64,000 nucleotides of DNA from Undaria pinnatifida (lineage: Eukaryota > Sar > Phaeophyceae > Laminariales > Alariaceae): contig JABAKD010000028.1 in the NCBI GenBank assembly GCA_012845835.1, positions 13,206,717 through 13,270,716 of the forward strand. Direction: 5' to 3'. Each line of letters begins with the position of its first letter. Position 1 is the first letter of the stretch. This document shows positions 1 to 11,520 of this stretch, piece after piece. The position numbers were made by a program, and so were the translations under genes. The notes beneath the pieces are model-generated. The model made no database searches. It saw only the letters and a list, made by a program, of their open reading frames with translations, and was not told where the DNA came from.

Positions 1-340
1 GGTCTAGTTCATAGAACCGAAGTTTCTCCCCAATTTCTGCATAATACGGCTCAGCAGGGTGGGCTAGTGTTAAGGTACGGCCTTGAAGGGCCGGTAGTTG
101 CCTGATTAAATATGTTATTGGCGGTTTTCATGTCATAGGAGGGCGTTCTATATTCGGGGTAGTCCGGAGACGGAGAGACAGTTACCTCTTGTCTCAGTTG
201 TCACCATCGGTTCGAACAAATGACACGAACAAGCTGCTTTTCTCCCGCTTTGAGCTATGAAATTGAGTAACACCCGGGGACATGTCTACTTGGCCGATCT
301 TTGGGAATACTCTGTGTCTCACCCCAAGCAACTTAAAAGT
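1..340 (+). repeat. Diverged LTR, possibly solo
   Basis: The opening bases match the start of the LTR at 38698-39048 (GGTCTAGTTC, then TAGAACCG, CAGGGTGG, CTAGTGTTA and GGTACGGCC in the same order). The far end has a similar CTCTGTGTC...CAACTTAAA ending. No coding sequence of the element follows, so this is either a solo LTR or the 3' LTR of an element cut by the window edge. It is far more diverged than the pair at 26.4 and 38.7 kb. Confidence 0.55.
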
Positions 341-1059
341 CGTCTCTCAGGGTCCTGAGGTAGTTGTTGGATTGTTCAGCTGGTCCCGGGTTTTCCTCGC
401 CGGCGTTGTGCGCAAAATCCACCTTCCAAGGTAATCGCTCCTCATTGTGCCATATGCTCTTGACCCCGCGAACAAGAGCCGCGGTTCCTGGTGATGCGTG
501 CTACGATAGAGGTTCTTCACTTGTTTTCTGAGGTTATTCAATTTGGGAGCTTAAGACCTCTTTCAAAAACGGAATTGGGAGAAAACTTGAAGCTGCTACA
601 GGATACAACGAGAATCGTGCAAAAAAAAAAAGGCCTATTATTTATTTATTTTCCGACCATTTTGGGTTAAGGAGCCCCGTCATTCACAAAACATTTCAGA
701 CGAAAACTGCCGCCTCCATCGTAGCACGCGTCCGGTAAGTTATTTTAATTCGTGCCAATACCCGGACAAGGTATCCAACTCGCGCCTAGCCTAGAGGTAT
801 ACTTCGAAGTAGGTAACTTTCAGGCACGTAATGGAGGTCGTATATATGGAAGTACCCAGTTTTAGATACAGTCGTGGTCCGCGTTTGTGCGGTACCTTTT
901 GGTTCTGTGCCCCAGTCCAGGGCGTTGACAATCGCTTGTCATGACCTTGCTCGTCTTACAGGTACTGCTACTATACCATCCCCAGATATTGCGCGGTAGT
1001 TTAGTCCGGGTATCGTCCCTTCCTTGGCAAAGGCACAGCAATAACATGAGAGCACGACA
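341..1059. other. No gene seen
   Basis: No convincing coding sequence. There is a short poly-A run near 620. The short open frames here have no recognisable motifs. Confidence 0.5.
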
Positions 1060-1240
1060 CATCGGCAACCCCGGTGGTTCAATAACAAGCCGCGTAACTA
1101 TTGAGGTTGATGTCTTAGGTTCGAGCCCTGCAAGGGACTCTTTCGCACTACTAGTAAGTGCCAGGTCGAAATTTGAGTGAGCTCGAGTCGGCGAAAATCG
1201 ACGCAATCCGTCGATTATAAGCAGCTCAAAAGTGGTCATA
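1060..1240 (+). repeat. tRNA-like SINE fragment
   Basis: A stretch like an RNA polymerase III internal promoter: an A-box-like block around 1067-1090 and a B-box-like GGTTCGAGCC at 1119-1128, spaced as in a tRNA. The cloverleaf arms are not well paired, so a tRNA-derived SINE is more likely than a working tRNA gene. Confidence 0.35.
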
Positions 1241-1374
1241 ATGCTGAACCCTATTTTTTAATAATTTATTACATCTACTATCCTCGCATTATTCTCGCCC
1301 TTCCTCCCAATCAATAGTAACTCAGGTCCGGAGTCACATAGTGGGCCCACTGCGGTACGTGCCTTCATTTTCAT

Positions 1375-1600
1375 CGCGAGAAGAATTGAGAATTTTTTTC
1401 CTCGTCGACTCGCGTCGATTTGTACCCACCCACGCTGCTAGGTTCTCTCAGTACTCAGTTGACCATTTTTTGTTGTTGCTTTTTTGCAATACAGTCAAAT
1501 CTCACCATGCATGGTGGGAATCGAATTCAAGGACCAACACTTAAGTCTTGTACTTCGTAGTATTCGAGGGTAACCACTATAGACCACCGGGGCGACCTGC
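1375..1600 (-). repeat. tRNA-like SINE, reverse strand
   Basis: Read on the minus strand, the element starts with GTCGCCCCGGTGG, then an A-box-like GGTCTATAGTGGTTA (about 1570-1588) and a B-box-like GAATTCGATTCCCAC (about 1515-1530). The head is like that of the SINEs at 17.9, 19.25 and 20.6 kb, but the body differs, so it may be a separate subfamily. Confidence 0.45.
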
Positions 1601-2355
1601 TCCTATGGGCGAAAAAAATTGAGGCACACACCAGGGATATCATAGAAGTCCCTGAGAGGGGCGCAGGGTTGTCGGTGTTGGGAATCGCTCTCCTCATAGT
1701 TCCTGGTGTCTCATGTATCTCTCTTCGGTTCGCTGCTTAGGCACAACAGCAAGACTGAGAATATCACACTCTATGGAACATCTTCGACTCCGTAGAATGT
1801 ACAAGGGATATAATCGCATGGAATCTAAAACAAAATGATCTACATGCAGAACCAGTACAATAGTGTACACCACACCAACCTAGTGCCAAGGGTACTACTA
1901 ATACGTATGGACCGTCTTCATGGTCACCTCCCCATGTATGCCGAACGAAGTTAACGCAGTTGAACGTTAATACAATACGACACACACGCATTCCTTTAAA
2001 CATAAAGCTGTTGTGCTGGCCTGCATATTTCCCCCTCGTGCTCATCTGTCATTACAGGTGGCATTGCATGGCCGGGGATTGGGATAGCATACACCTCACA
2101 TCAAAAATGGTCATAATAGAAAACTAACCTAGAGCGCTATGATCGCAGGATGATCTAGAAGACAAGCTTTGTATATTTTTAATGTTATAATTTTCTGAAA
2201 AAAAATGTCTGAACATGTCAGCTGTGAGTTCGATATGTTTAGGGTTGATACTCATGCATTTGGCCATCACTTGGTTTTACTGGACGGAGAGGGTTCTCTT
2301 AAACCAAGTGATCTACAAATAGGAGAAAAATAGGGCAAAATAAGTTGTTGTCTTC
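1601..2355. other. No gene seen
   Basis: AT-rich intergenic DNA. The open frame on the minus strand at 1764-2045 has no motif and no neighbouring exon. Confidence 0.45.
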
Positions 2356-2470
2356 GTAATCGTCCTGCGATCACAGCACTCCCGCTGGAAACCTGCTGTC
2401 TTCAAAAATTGTCCTGCGATCACAGCAGCGCTCCTCTAATCGGATCGCTGTTGTGGTCGCAGGACGATTT
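2356..2470. repeat. Inverted repeat hairpin
   Basis: The motif GTCCTGCGATCACAGCA occurs directly at about 2363 and 2411, and an inverted version (TGTGGTCGCAGGAC) follows at 2453-2466. The pair 2406-2470 can fold into a stem of about 24 bp with a loop of about 16 nt. Confidence 0.6.
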
Positions 2471-2601
2471 AGAACAAAACACGTTTTTTTTTTTCAAGTT
2501 TTTTATTCGGGCAGGGTGGGCGGAGGTCTCTTAAACAATTGATCTAAAAGTAGATAACATCAGAAATAGAACTCGTTGTCTTTTTTTTTTTTTTTTTTTT
2601 T

Positions 2602-2730
2602 TTCTCCGGCGGATGGGGAAATAAAGCTTTTTTAGCTCACCACACTTCCACGTATGTATTTGCATATGCGTCGTGTGTCGATTTAACTCAGTTGCTTTCG
2701 CAGCCCAACGCTAGCTGGCGCACCCTTCGG
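2602..2730 (+). repeat. Family III repeat, copy 1
   Basis: A unit of about 125 bp, preceded by a long T tract (2580-2602). It shares GGCGGATGGGGAAA, AATAAAGCTTT, CACACTTCCACGTAT, CAACGCTAGCTGGCGC with copies at 11404-11520 and 45036-45160, all on the same strand. No coding potential is seen. Confidence 0.7.
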
Positions 2731-2944
2731 ATCCCGGAAGTTGTCTTTTAAATCGTACTGCTATCCCAGCGCTCCGGTTAGCTTTCCAAGACAACCTGCA
2801 ATAAGGTCGTTTCTCAGTCGGCGGGGTCTTGGCCGCGATTGTTTTCTCAACCATTCGGGTTTATAAATTCCGAATTCCTACGTGAGGCCATTTCTTACAC
2901 AACATGGTGCAGCTCGATGTGGGCTTCAGTCGAAAACGGCCCAA

Positions 2945-4505
2945 GGCCATTTCTTATGCAGTCGGATTCCACCAGTCGAAAACGGCCCTTTTCGACTTTA
3001 CTCTTTTTCGACTGAATTATATGTTCGTTCTTATCGTCAGTCGAGTCGATTTTAACTTTTTTGAGCTCTTCCTAGTAGAGAGAGGCGGTTGGTGTGAGGG
3101 AGTACTACTGCTGTACAGCAGTCGAATTCGGCTGGCAGCTCTATGCTTCGCGCTTTCTCCGCGAGCAACGGCTCGACGAACCTTCGTCCCAGCGAGTTGG
3201 TGGCTTTGGGCTTACTTAGCCGAAAGCCGCCAAAGCTACGTTCGTGAAGTTGCACTCAGCCCAGAGCCGCTAAAGCTACAGCAGGCGCAGCCGTTGTTAG
3301 CAGCAAGGATTCGAGACCGCGCGCTGCTGCCATCGTGTGATACACGCTGCTGGCGAGCGAAACTAGGAATGCGCCACGCTGACTTTTTGCGAGAAGCAAC
3401 AGCTGGGATACTGCAGTGTGGTACTTGGTATAGGTGTGTGGCCGTGTGGCCGCGTGGGTGTGTGTTTGGTGGTGGGATGAGCGATGCGATCGGTTAAAAA
3501 AACACAGGAGAAAACTTTTTCGACTGAGGTTTTCGACTGGAGGATCCAGCCGAAAAAGTCGAGTTTTTCGACTGGATCCGCCAGTCGGAATTCTCAGTCG
3601 AAAAAAGTTGAGTCGAAAAAGCCCTTTTTTGACTGCGTAAGAAAGCCCGATTTGGGCTTCAGTCGAAAAAGGCCGTTTTCGACTGACAAATCCGACTGCA
3701 GAAGAAATGGTCCATTTCTTCAACAGTCGGACTTGTCAGTCGAAAACGGCCTTTTTCAACTGAAACCCAAATCGAGCATTCTTATACAGTCGAAAAAGGG
3801 CTGTTTCGACTCAAATTTATCGACTTGAGTTTTCCGACTGGGGGATCCAGTCGAAAAACTTGACTTTTTCGACTGGATCTGTCAGTCGAAAAACTCAGTC
3901 TAAAACATTTTACACCTTTTTTTAACCCATTGCATCGCCTATCCCACCATAAAACACACACCCACACGCCCACACACATAGCAGGTACCACACAGCAGTA
4001 TCATGCAACAGCGCCGACGCTGCCTAGGCTATCACTGCGTTCCTTCTCGCTGCAAGTCAGCATGGCGCACTCCTAGCTCCGCTCGCCGGCAGCGTGTATC
4101 ACACGACAGCAGTAGTGCGCGTTATCGATGCCATTTGCCACTTACTTACGGCTACGCCTGCTGTAGCTTTGGCGGCTCTCGGCTGAGTGTACCGCCACGA
4201 ACGCAGCTTTGGCGGCTTTCGGCTAAGTAAGCCCAAAGCCACCAACTCGCTGGGACGAAGGTTCGTCGAGCCGTTGCTCGCGGAGAAAGCGCGAAGAACA
4301 GATCTGCCAACCGATTTTCGAGTGCCATGCAGCAGTACTCCCTCACACCAACCGCCTCTCTCTACTAGGAAGAGCCCAAAAAAGTTAAAATCGACTCGAT
4401 TGACGATAAGAAGAAGGAACAGATAACTCAGTCGAAAAAGAGTCCAGTCGAAAAAGAGTCCAGTCGAAAAGGGACTGGCGGAATCCGACTGTATAAGAAA
4501 TGGCC
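2945..4505. mobile_element. Fold-back (long-TIR) element, copy A
   Basis: The 1.56-kb sequence begins GGCCATTTCTTATGCAGTCG and ends with the reverse complement of that end. The two arms (about 2945-3480 and 3900-4505) are inverted copies over about 550 bp. The centre consists of short AGTCGAAAA palindromes. A second copy lies at 39925-41451. No transposase is visible, so it is probably a non-autonomous DNA element. Open frames in the arms (for example 2904-3497) appear in every arm of both copies and are better explained by arm identity than by coding. A further partial terminus sits just outside, at 2885-2944. Confidence 0.8.
3500..3905. repeat. Cluster of AGTCGAAAA palindromes
   Basis: This is the centre of fold-back copy A. 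CAGTCGAAAA and its complement TTTTCGACTG recur about every 20-40 bp and make many local hairpins, such as CAGTCGAAAACGGCC facing GGCCTTTTTC. A module of about 75 bp including AAGCCCGATTTGGGCTT is also seen at 40645-40715 and just left of copy B (39855-39920). Confidence 0.75.
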
Positions 4506-4561
4506 TAATAGTTATTTTGGGAAATTACCACTCCAGATCGAAGCACTTGAAGTCTTGCCAC

Positions 4562-4925
4562 AGTTACAAGGCTTACTTTGGGTAAGCTATTATTATAGGT
4601 TAACCTTTTGCAAGTGGCCAAACGGACTAATACCCCATTAATACCCTGACAAATGGCGTCGTCGACAGACCATGGGGTTTGGGTCGTGGGTTCGAATCAC
4701 ACCATCCACAATACTAAATTTGTTCGGACTTTCCCGATGTCCAACTTGAAAAATACGCTCCCCGGTATCTCCAGGAAATGAAACCGCTTGGATGTTGATA
4801 GGTCCGCCCGTATATCCGGCTGACCCGTTATCCCGCCGTTTCAGGGGGTGGAGAATGTTACAATGCTTAGTTTGGGTAACCTTTTGCAAGTAGTCAAACT
4901 GACTAATACCCCACTAATACCTTAA
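4562..4925 (+). repeat. tRNA-like insert between direct repeats
   Basis: A block containing AACCTTTTGCAAGT and ACTAATACCCC occurs at about 4600-4652 and again at 4873-4925. Between the copies is a tRNA-like sequence with a B-box-like GGGTTCGAATCAC (about 4688-4700). The arrangement could be a SINE inserted in a tandem repeat, or a tandem SINE pair. Confidence 0.45.
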
Positions 4926-5094
4926 CACCACCACCCGCAGGCGATAGAGGGCGCGAAGCGGGCTGGCACCGCATCGCTAGCGTGAGTTGTGTCCCCACCC
5001 AGCATGCTAGCGAACAAATGTACCAACAACGCAGCTTGCAAAGATGAGTATTGAGCTGAAATTCGTCAAACTCACGGCTGACGTCCTTGAAAAT

Positions 5095-5310
5095 TAGTTA
5101 TAAAATGGGCTGAATCGGTGGATGTCTGCCCAGGAACTAGGCTGTTGAAACAACTCGAGACGTGTTAGCGAGGCAGGCGTACAAACATTCCTCAGCTCCA
5201 GAGTGACTGGAGCTGTCCTGTGACCACGAACTTGATCATGCGCGTTAACGTGAAAACAACAGCAATAACAACAAACAGAGGTGCTTTGGTTGTCATGCCT
5301 CTAACAATGA
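5095..5310 (+). repeat. Partial family II unit and family IV tail
   Basis: The block 5095-5190 holds the family II signature AAATGGGCTGAATCGGTGG followed by AACTCGAGACGTGTTAGCGAGG. It runs into CTCAGCTCCAGAGTGACTGG...TGTGACCACG (5190-5260), which recurs at 15790 and 17478. Confidence 0.6.
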
Positions 5311-5324
5311 GTAATTAATACTCC

Positions 5325-5672
<348 letters not shown>

Positions 5673-5896
5673 TTTCGCCCTCCGACAATGTAGCATAGAT
5701 GCCTTTCCTATATAAATCGAATATTCTTCCATAAAGCAGCAGTAGTATCTAATATGAAGTCGAATAATCGCACCATAATGCAATGGTATCTTCCGCCAAC
5801 TATTTGCCCATTTCCTTTCCCCACATCTTGTCCTTTTTTTATCTATTATTTCCTTTCCCTATACTTCGAAGTATATGTTTTAGCTGAGAGTCTACC

Positions 5897-6716
5897 TTAA
5901 TCTTTATCAATATCGCCACCCCAGGCCAGTGGCCGTAGTCCTCTCAATTCTTCCTCCCTTCCCCTCGAGGCCTGACGATCCCTCAGAGATAGCCCATATC
6001 GATTAACTCTGCGCGAAATCGCGACGTGAGTGGTCACAGAGGTGATTTGGAATAGTCGCTCCTTGCACACGCCTTTCCACGCTAGGGGCGATGCGTCCGT
6101 CCCTTCAACGATGCTCGCCGCCACCTGATCTATCATGTCGCTGCCTTCTTTACCATAGCGCCCAAAGCTTTCCACCGCGAGGGTGGCGAGTTTTTAGCTG
6201 CGTTCATCGAAGGATACCTGTCCCGGACAAGCGCAGTGGTTGCGCTTGCGCGCCTCGGAAGTAGAAGCCGCTGATCCGTTTCGGTCCGCGCTTCCTGCCC
6301 GCATGTGGACCCCTGGTTGTGGGTCCGCATACGTCACGTCGAAGAGTATCGACTTGTCGCGATGCTCCCATGCCGTAGCATCTATTAGTTCACCTGCCTC
6401 AATCACGATGTCCATTTGCAAATCCCCGTCTGCGTGGAACGGGGCTCCGCTTTCCACGTGGTGGCGAATGGACATGCTCTTAAGGGTGCGGGAGAGCGCG
6501 TGCACAAGGGGTTGGTGCTGGTTCACTTGCGCGCCCGATCGGTGACACAATCGTGCATGCCGCGTATTAACCTCCGCTATAACCGCAGCATGGGCACCTC
6601 GCCGCCAGGAATTCCTTTATCTCCAGGAATCGTAGTCACGAACTCTGATGCAGGGATGGTTATAGCTGAGTCTATAGGCCTCGCAATTAGGAAGGCGGTA
6701 GCCCCTGATCCCGATT
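5897..6716 (-). pseudogene. 3' end of a LINE-type ORF, nuclease-like domain
   Basis: Read on the minus strand, fragments in two or three frames join into the C-terminal part of a non-LTR retroelement protein. Upstream (about 6700-6550) are blocks resembling TAFLIARPIDSA and NTRHARLCH. Next comes a nuclease-like pattern: MDIVIEAG, then ILFDVTYADPQ, then the SEARKRN stretch. The second frame (6175-5897) contains KLATLAVESFGRYGKEG and ends at a stop at 5897. The pattern D...DVT...E..K...ES(F)G fits the PD-(D/E)XK-like tail of many algal and stramenopile non-LTR elements; that comparison is from family knowledge. The shift near 6190 and the lack of an upstream RT make it a dead 5'-truncated copy. 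Confidence 0.6.
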
Positions 6717-6726
6717 GACTCCGTAT

Positions 6727-7262
6727 TCATGCGTGATGAATTCCGAAGTCAGCTGACAAACGGTTGGTTGTACAGTTTCACTACAGATCGAAACACTACA
6801 CACTCCACCGTCATCGCAAGAGAGCGCGCCGCGGGTCGGCGACGCACAATCATTGTGGTCTGCGCCAACCCCACGGTAACAGCAAAAAAATGGGATGAAT
6901 CAGTGAATGTCGGCCAGAATACGAGGGTGTTAAAGAACTCGAGGCATGTTAGCGAGCGGTACAAACAGTAGTAGCGCATGTGTTGTCGTGCTCGTATTAG
7001 TATGTATATATATATGTGTGATGGATTCCGAATTCGGTGGATAACCGTTAGTTGTAAATTATCACTACACACTCCCCCGTGATCGGGAGAGAGCGTCGCG
7101 GGGCGGCGCTGAACCATCATTTGGTCTGTGCCAACCCCACGCTAATAGCGAAAAAATGGGCTGAATCGGTGGCTGTCTGCCGTTATACGAGGCTGTTGAA
7201 ACAACTCGAGACATGTCAGCGAGGCGTACAAACGGTAGAGTGCGTTTGTTGTCGTGCCTCCA
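6727..7262 (+). repeat. Two family II units in direct orientation
   Basis: Units at 6727-6985 and 7017-7262. Each runs from GATGGATTCCGAA or GATGAATTCCGAA, through CGAGAGAGCG and a CAACCCCACG block, to CTCGAGACATGTTAGCGAGG and TTGTCGTGCCTC. They are separated by a TATATATA stretch, and the second is followed by (TA)n. No coding potential is seen. Confidence 0.75.
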
Positions 7263-7296
7263 TTAATACAAATATATATATATATATATATTATAA

Positions 7297-8300
7297 AAAT
7301 TAAAATACACTCCAGCTGTGAGATCGAATATTTTGTCGAAAATTATCTTTGCAAGCTGTGTGTGATACTCCGATCGCGCGTATTACGGGTTGTGTGTCCT
7401 CATTAAGGATATAGGTCGGCGACTGCCCTTGCAACTACAGTGTAGCTACCAGGGTCAACAGGGTGATGTTAGGCAGACTGTGCGCGGAAACTATAAAACC
7501 CGTTTCTGAGGGGGACAAAATCTGACAGCTGTGGAAGGAAATGCATCAGTTTATCAAGTGAATCCTGTAAGTCGAATATCCGGTGAGGGGAGGGCGGAGT
7601 TTTGAAGGACGTGGGGGCCTGATTTCGATCAAAAGGGGGACGGGAGGGGGGGGGAAGGGGGGAAGGGCACTGGTGGGGCAGGTCTATTTGTGCGTGGAAA
7701 CTATAAATATTTCTTGTGGGGGAGGGGGAATGTGGCGGGGGCGGGCGGGGGCGGGGGGGGGAGGGCTTTAGGTCGCATAGATGTAGGGGTTGGCTATACG
7801 CGGGGTGCTAGGTCTAGGCGATGGTGCGGGTGTTCGGTGAAAGAGGTGGCGTTGGGGACGGGGGTGGGTGGGAATTGCAGCAGCGGCATGGACGGCTCTG
7901 AAACGATAACGAGGCGATATCCAGGGCGTGGAAGTGTTTATTACTCTGGCGGATTTCGATAGTAGGTGCGGTGTTTATGCAGGAGAAAGCGATGGGAACA
8001 AAAAAAAAAATGGCGGGGGAGGGGGAGGGGGGGGGAAGGGTTTGCGAGAGGTTTAGGTCACATATAATATTAAAATCAAGGATTTGGTCGACACTGCTGA
8101 TGTTCACCACATTGTGTGTGATCTTTCGATCGCGCGTATTAATCATATATATAGGGGCCTACTATACGCGCGGTGCTGAGTCTAGGCGATCGTGCCGGGT
8201 GTGGGGAAGAAGGGGTCTTTGGAGGGGGGGAGGGGGGATGAATGAAAGCTACGTCATGGATGGCTAGAAAGATAATGACGTTATATCAACGGCTTATTAG
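7297..8300 (+). repeat. Family I arm, forward
   Basis: Starts at the family I terminus CACTCCAGCTGTGAGATCGA. It continues through GATACTCCGATCGCGCG, CTCATTAAGGATATAGGTCGG and GACAAAATCTGACAGCTGTGG into long G-rich tracts (7580-7770, 8020-8040). A second partial arm start lies near 8095-8240. The matching reverse arm is 9876-11175, with family II units between them. Confidence 0.7.
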
Positions 8301-8307
8301 TGTTTAT

Positions 8308-9425
8308 ATATGTGATAAATTCCGAAGTCAGCGGACAAACGGTTGATTGCAAATTGTGTAATTTTTCACTCCAAATAAAAAAAGTAGTCCACCGTCATCG
8401 CGAGAGAGCGCGCCGCGGGTCGGCGCCGCACCATCATGGTGGTCTGTTCCAACCCCACGATAATAGCGAAAAAATGGGTTTAATCGGTGGCCGTCTGCCC
8501 AGTAACGAGGCTGTCAAAACAACTCGAGACATGTTAGCGATGCGGTGCCAGCCCGTTGCGCGCCCTTTAGAGCGCGCGCGGGGGTGGAAAGAAGTTTGAT
8601 CTCGAGTGATAATTTCCAAAGAAGCCGGTTGGCCGCCCGATTCGCAATTCATCCCACATATACTTACTGATAGAGGCACGACAACAAATCACTACTGTGT
8701 GTACAGGTCGCGAAAACATCCAGCGTGTTTGACAGCCTTATCACTAGGGAGACAGCCACCTATTAAGCCCATTTGTTCGCTAGCATACAACCCACGCTTG
8801 TGGTGAGGCGCCGACCGCGGTGTGCTCCCTCGCGATCGCCGGCGGGTGGCAAGTGTTTCGATCTGCAGTGCTTTGTTTCATCAACCGGTTTGTCCGCGGA
8901 ATTTGGAACTTATACTACGTAACTGGAGGCCTGACAACAACAGCATTCGCTTTTCCACTCTGTACATGTCTCGAGTTCTTTAACAGCCTCGTATTCCCGC
9001 AGACAGGCACCGATTCAGCCCATTTTTTCGCTATTAGCGCGAGGTTGGCACAGAGCACAATGATGGTCGGCGCGGCGCTCTCTCTCGTGTTCACGGTGGA
9101 GTGTGTAGTGCTTCGATCTGGAGTGTTTTCTTACGACAAACCGTTTGTCAGCTCAACTCGGAATTCATCACACATGTATACTTATTAATAGAGGCACGAC
9201 GACAAAGGCACTACTACTGTTTTTACGACTCTGAAAATGTCTCGAGTTCTTTAATTTAGAAGATTCGTGTTCCGGCAGACAGCCACCGATTCAGCACATA
9301 TGTTTGCCATTGGAGTGGGGTTGGCACATACCACAATAATGGTGCGGCGCCGACCACCGCGCGCTCTCTCGCGATGACGGTGGAGTGTGTAGTATTTAGA
9401 TCAGGAGTGATAAATTATGGTCTGT
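8308..9425. repeat. Family II array, mixed orientation
   Basis: One forward unit (8308-8590) is followed by about three reverse units (about 8600-8905, 8905-9165, 9170-9425) at a period of about 260 bp. Each reverse unit shows GGCACGACAACA, ATGTCTCGAG, CAGACAGCCACCGATTCAGC, TTGGCACA and the CTCTCGCGAT block in order. The change of strand at about 8600 makes the junction a head-to-head repeat. Confidence 0.7.
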
Positions 9426-9429
9426 CCTG

Positions 9430-9875
9430 TTGAATTTTCCCCCAACTGTCAACGCGAACCCCACTTTTTCTCGCTTGTTTTAGACAGGTGAAACGCGAAA
9501 AAAGTTGAGAAGAACCGCACGGTCGAGAAGCATCAAAATCCGGTGTAACAAAAAATCGGTGAAAATGGCCGTTTTAGGGCGAAAATTACCCCGATATCAC
9601 CCCGAAGCGACAATTATTGACCTGAAACGGAACATGTTACCCCGAATATTGCCCCACAACGCCCTGGATGAACAGCAGCTACGCACCTAAACGAACGCAA
9701 GTGACAGATTTGTCACTTGTGTCGAATATCCGAGCTTCGTTTCCCTCTCCCTGTCAGCACCCTCGCCCCAAAACCAGCTCGACAACGCCAGAAAGACCAA
9801 CATTGCCTCCTAACCACCTCCGACAACCCCGTCTCGCTCTAGTCTCGTTATCAAATGCAAACGATGCAAATATTT
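9430..9875. other. Spacer, no gene seen
   Basis: Single-copy-looking sequence, then a C-rich stretch leading into the reverse family I arm. The open frames here (for example 9668-9994) are proline-rich readings of the C tracts. Confidence 0.5.
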
Positions 9876-11175
9876 GTTCAAACGCCCCACTTAAAATTGA
9901 AATCGGCCAGAGTAATAAACACCTCTACGCAGTTGATTCGCCCCCCCCCCGCTCCAACGCCCCCTCCTTTCCCACCACCGGCACGATCGCCTAGACCTAG
10001 CACCACGCGTATAACAAGCCCCTACATATCTTTGATTTCACAGCCGGAGTGTAGTCGAATATTTTATGTGACCTAAACCTCTTACAAAACCCTTCCCTCC
10101 CCCCCCCCTCCGCCCCGCTCTGCCTTGCTCAAACGCCGCACCTAAAATTGAAATCCGCCAGAGTAATAAACACTTTCACGCACTGGATATCACCTCATTA
10201 TCCTTCCTTCCCCCCCCCCCCCGCCCCGCTCTGCCTCGCTCAAACGCCGCACCTAATATTGAAATCCGCCAGAGTAATAAACACTTTTACGCACTGGATA
10301 TCACGTCATTACCTTTTCAAAGCCATCCATGCCGCTGCTCCCCCCCCCCCCCCCCCCCCCCCCCCCCCGCGCCCCCAACGCCCCCTCCTTCTCCACCACC
10401 CGCACCATCGCCTAGACCTAACACCACACGTATAACGAACCCCTACATCTGTGCCACCTAAAGCCCCTCCTTCCCTCCCCCCCCCCATCTCCCCCACCCC
10501 CAGCCCCTCGAACACTCTGCCCTCTACTCACTGACTGGTTGTACGACGTACAGGACATACATGATAAACTGGTGCATTCTTTCCAAAACCGTCATATTTA
10601 TCCCCTCAGAAGAATGTATAGTTTCCACGCCCAGATTGAGCTGCCCCACCCGCCCCGCCCCCGCATCAACCCCCCCCATAACAAACTGGTGCATTTTCCA
10701 AAACCGTCAGATTTATCCCCTTGAAGGATTTGTAGTTTCCACGCACAAATTAAGCTGCCCCCCCCGCCCCCCCCCAAACCCCCGTTTTCCCCCTCCCCCC
10801 CCCCAACCCCGCTCCCTTTTGATCAAAACCAGCCCCCCACGTCCTTCAAAAGTCCGCCCTCCCCTCACTGGTTGTTCGACTTACAGGAGTCACTTGATAA
10901 ACGGATGCATTTCCTTCCACAGCTGTCAAGATTTGTCCCCCTCAGAAGCTTACGGGTTATATATTTTCCGCGCACAGACCGACTAACATCACCCTGTTGA
11001 CCCCGATAGCAACACTGTGGTTGCAAGGGAAGTCGCCGACCTATATCTTTAATGAGGACACACAACCCGTAATACGCGTGATCGGAGTATCGCAAACAGC
11101 TTGCAAAGATGAGTTTCAACAAAATATTCGATCTCACAGCTGCAGTGTATTTTCGCTTTTTATAAAATATATTCC
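9876..11175 (-). repeat. Family I arms, reverse
   Basis: Reverse copies of the family I arm with poly-C tracts at 10096-10110, 10212-10225 and 10340-10368. The block GCCAGAGTAATAAACAC is repeated three times (about 9910, 10155, 10270). The end at 11130-11165 is the reverse complement of the family terminus CACTCCAGCTGTGAG, here with one change. Confidence 0.7.
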
Positions 11176-11403
11176 ATCAACTAAATACAATATCGCGGCG
11201 GCTGGTGCTGCCACTCAAGTCAGGTGACTGCGAGTCTTGCCGCTGCAGCTGCCAAGGTCACGGCGATTGCTGTGTCGGCTACTGCTGCTGCTGCTGTGGT
11301 CCTCCTCGTCTCCTTCATAACATGTGTCGTTGTCATGTTGTAGTGGCTTGTCCGCAGCGAGTGGCGGTGGAGGGGCCGCTTTTCTCCCGCCGAAACGACC
11401 ATC

Positions 11404-11520
11404 TGTTTTCTGGCGGATCGGAAAAATAAAGCTTTAGCCCACACTTCCACGTATTTTCATACGCGTCGTGGGTAGAATTAACTCAGTTGATTTCGCAGCC
11501 CAACGCTAGCTGGCGCTCCC
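11404..11520 (+). repeat. Family III repeat, copy 2
   Basis: Shares AATAAAGCTTTA, CACACTTCCACGTATTTTCATAC, and CCCAACGCTAGCTGGCGC with copies at 2602 and 45036. It sits just outside the family I terminus at 11175. Confidence 0.65.

Noticed and set aside
1060-1240. Functional tRNA gene
   Set aside because: B-box-like sequence is present, but the acceptor and anticodon arms do not pair; a SINE is more likely.
2904-3497. 197-codon frame in fold-back copy A
   Set aside because: Similar frames occur in all four arms of copies A and B and run through the inverted repeats; no domain and no consistent start.
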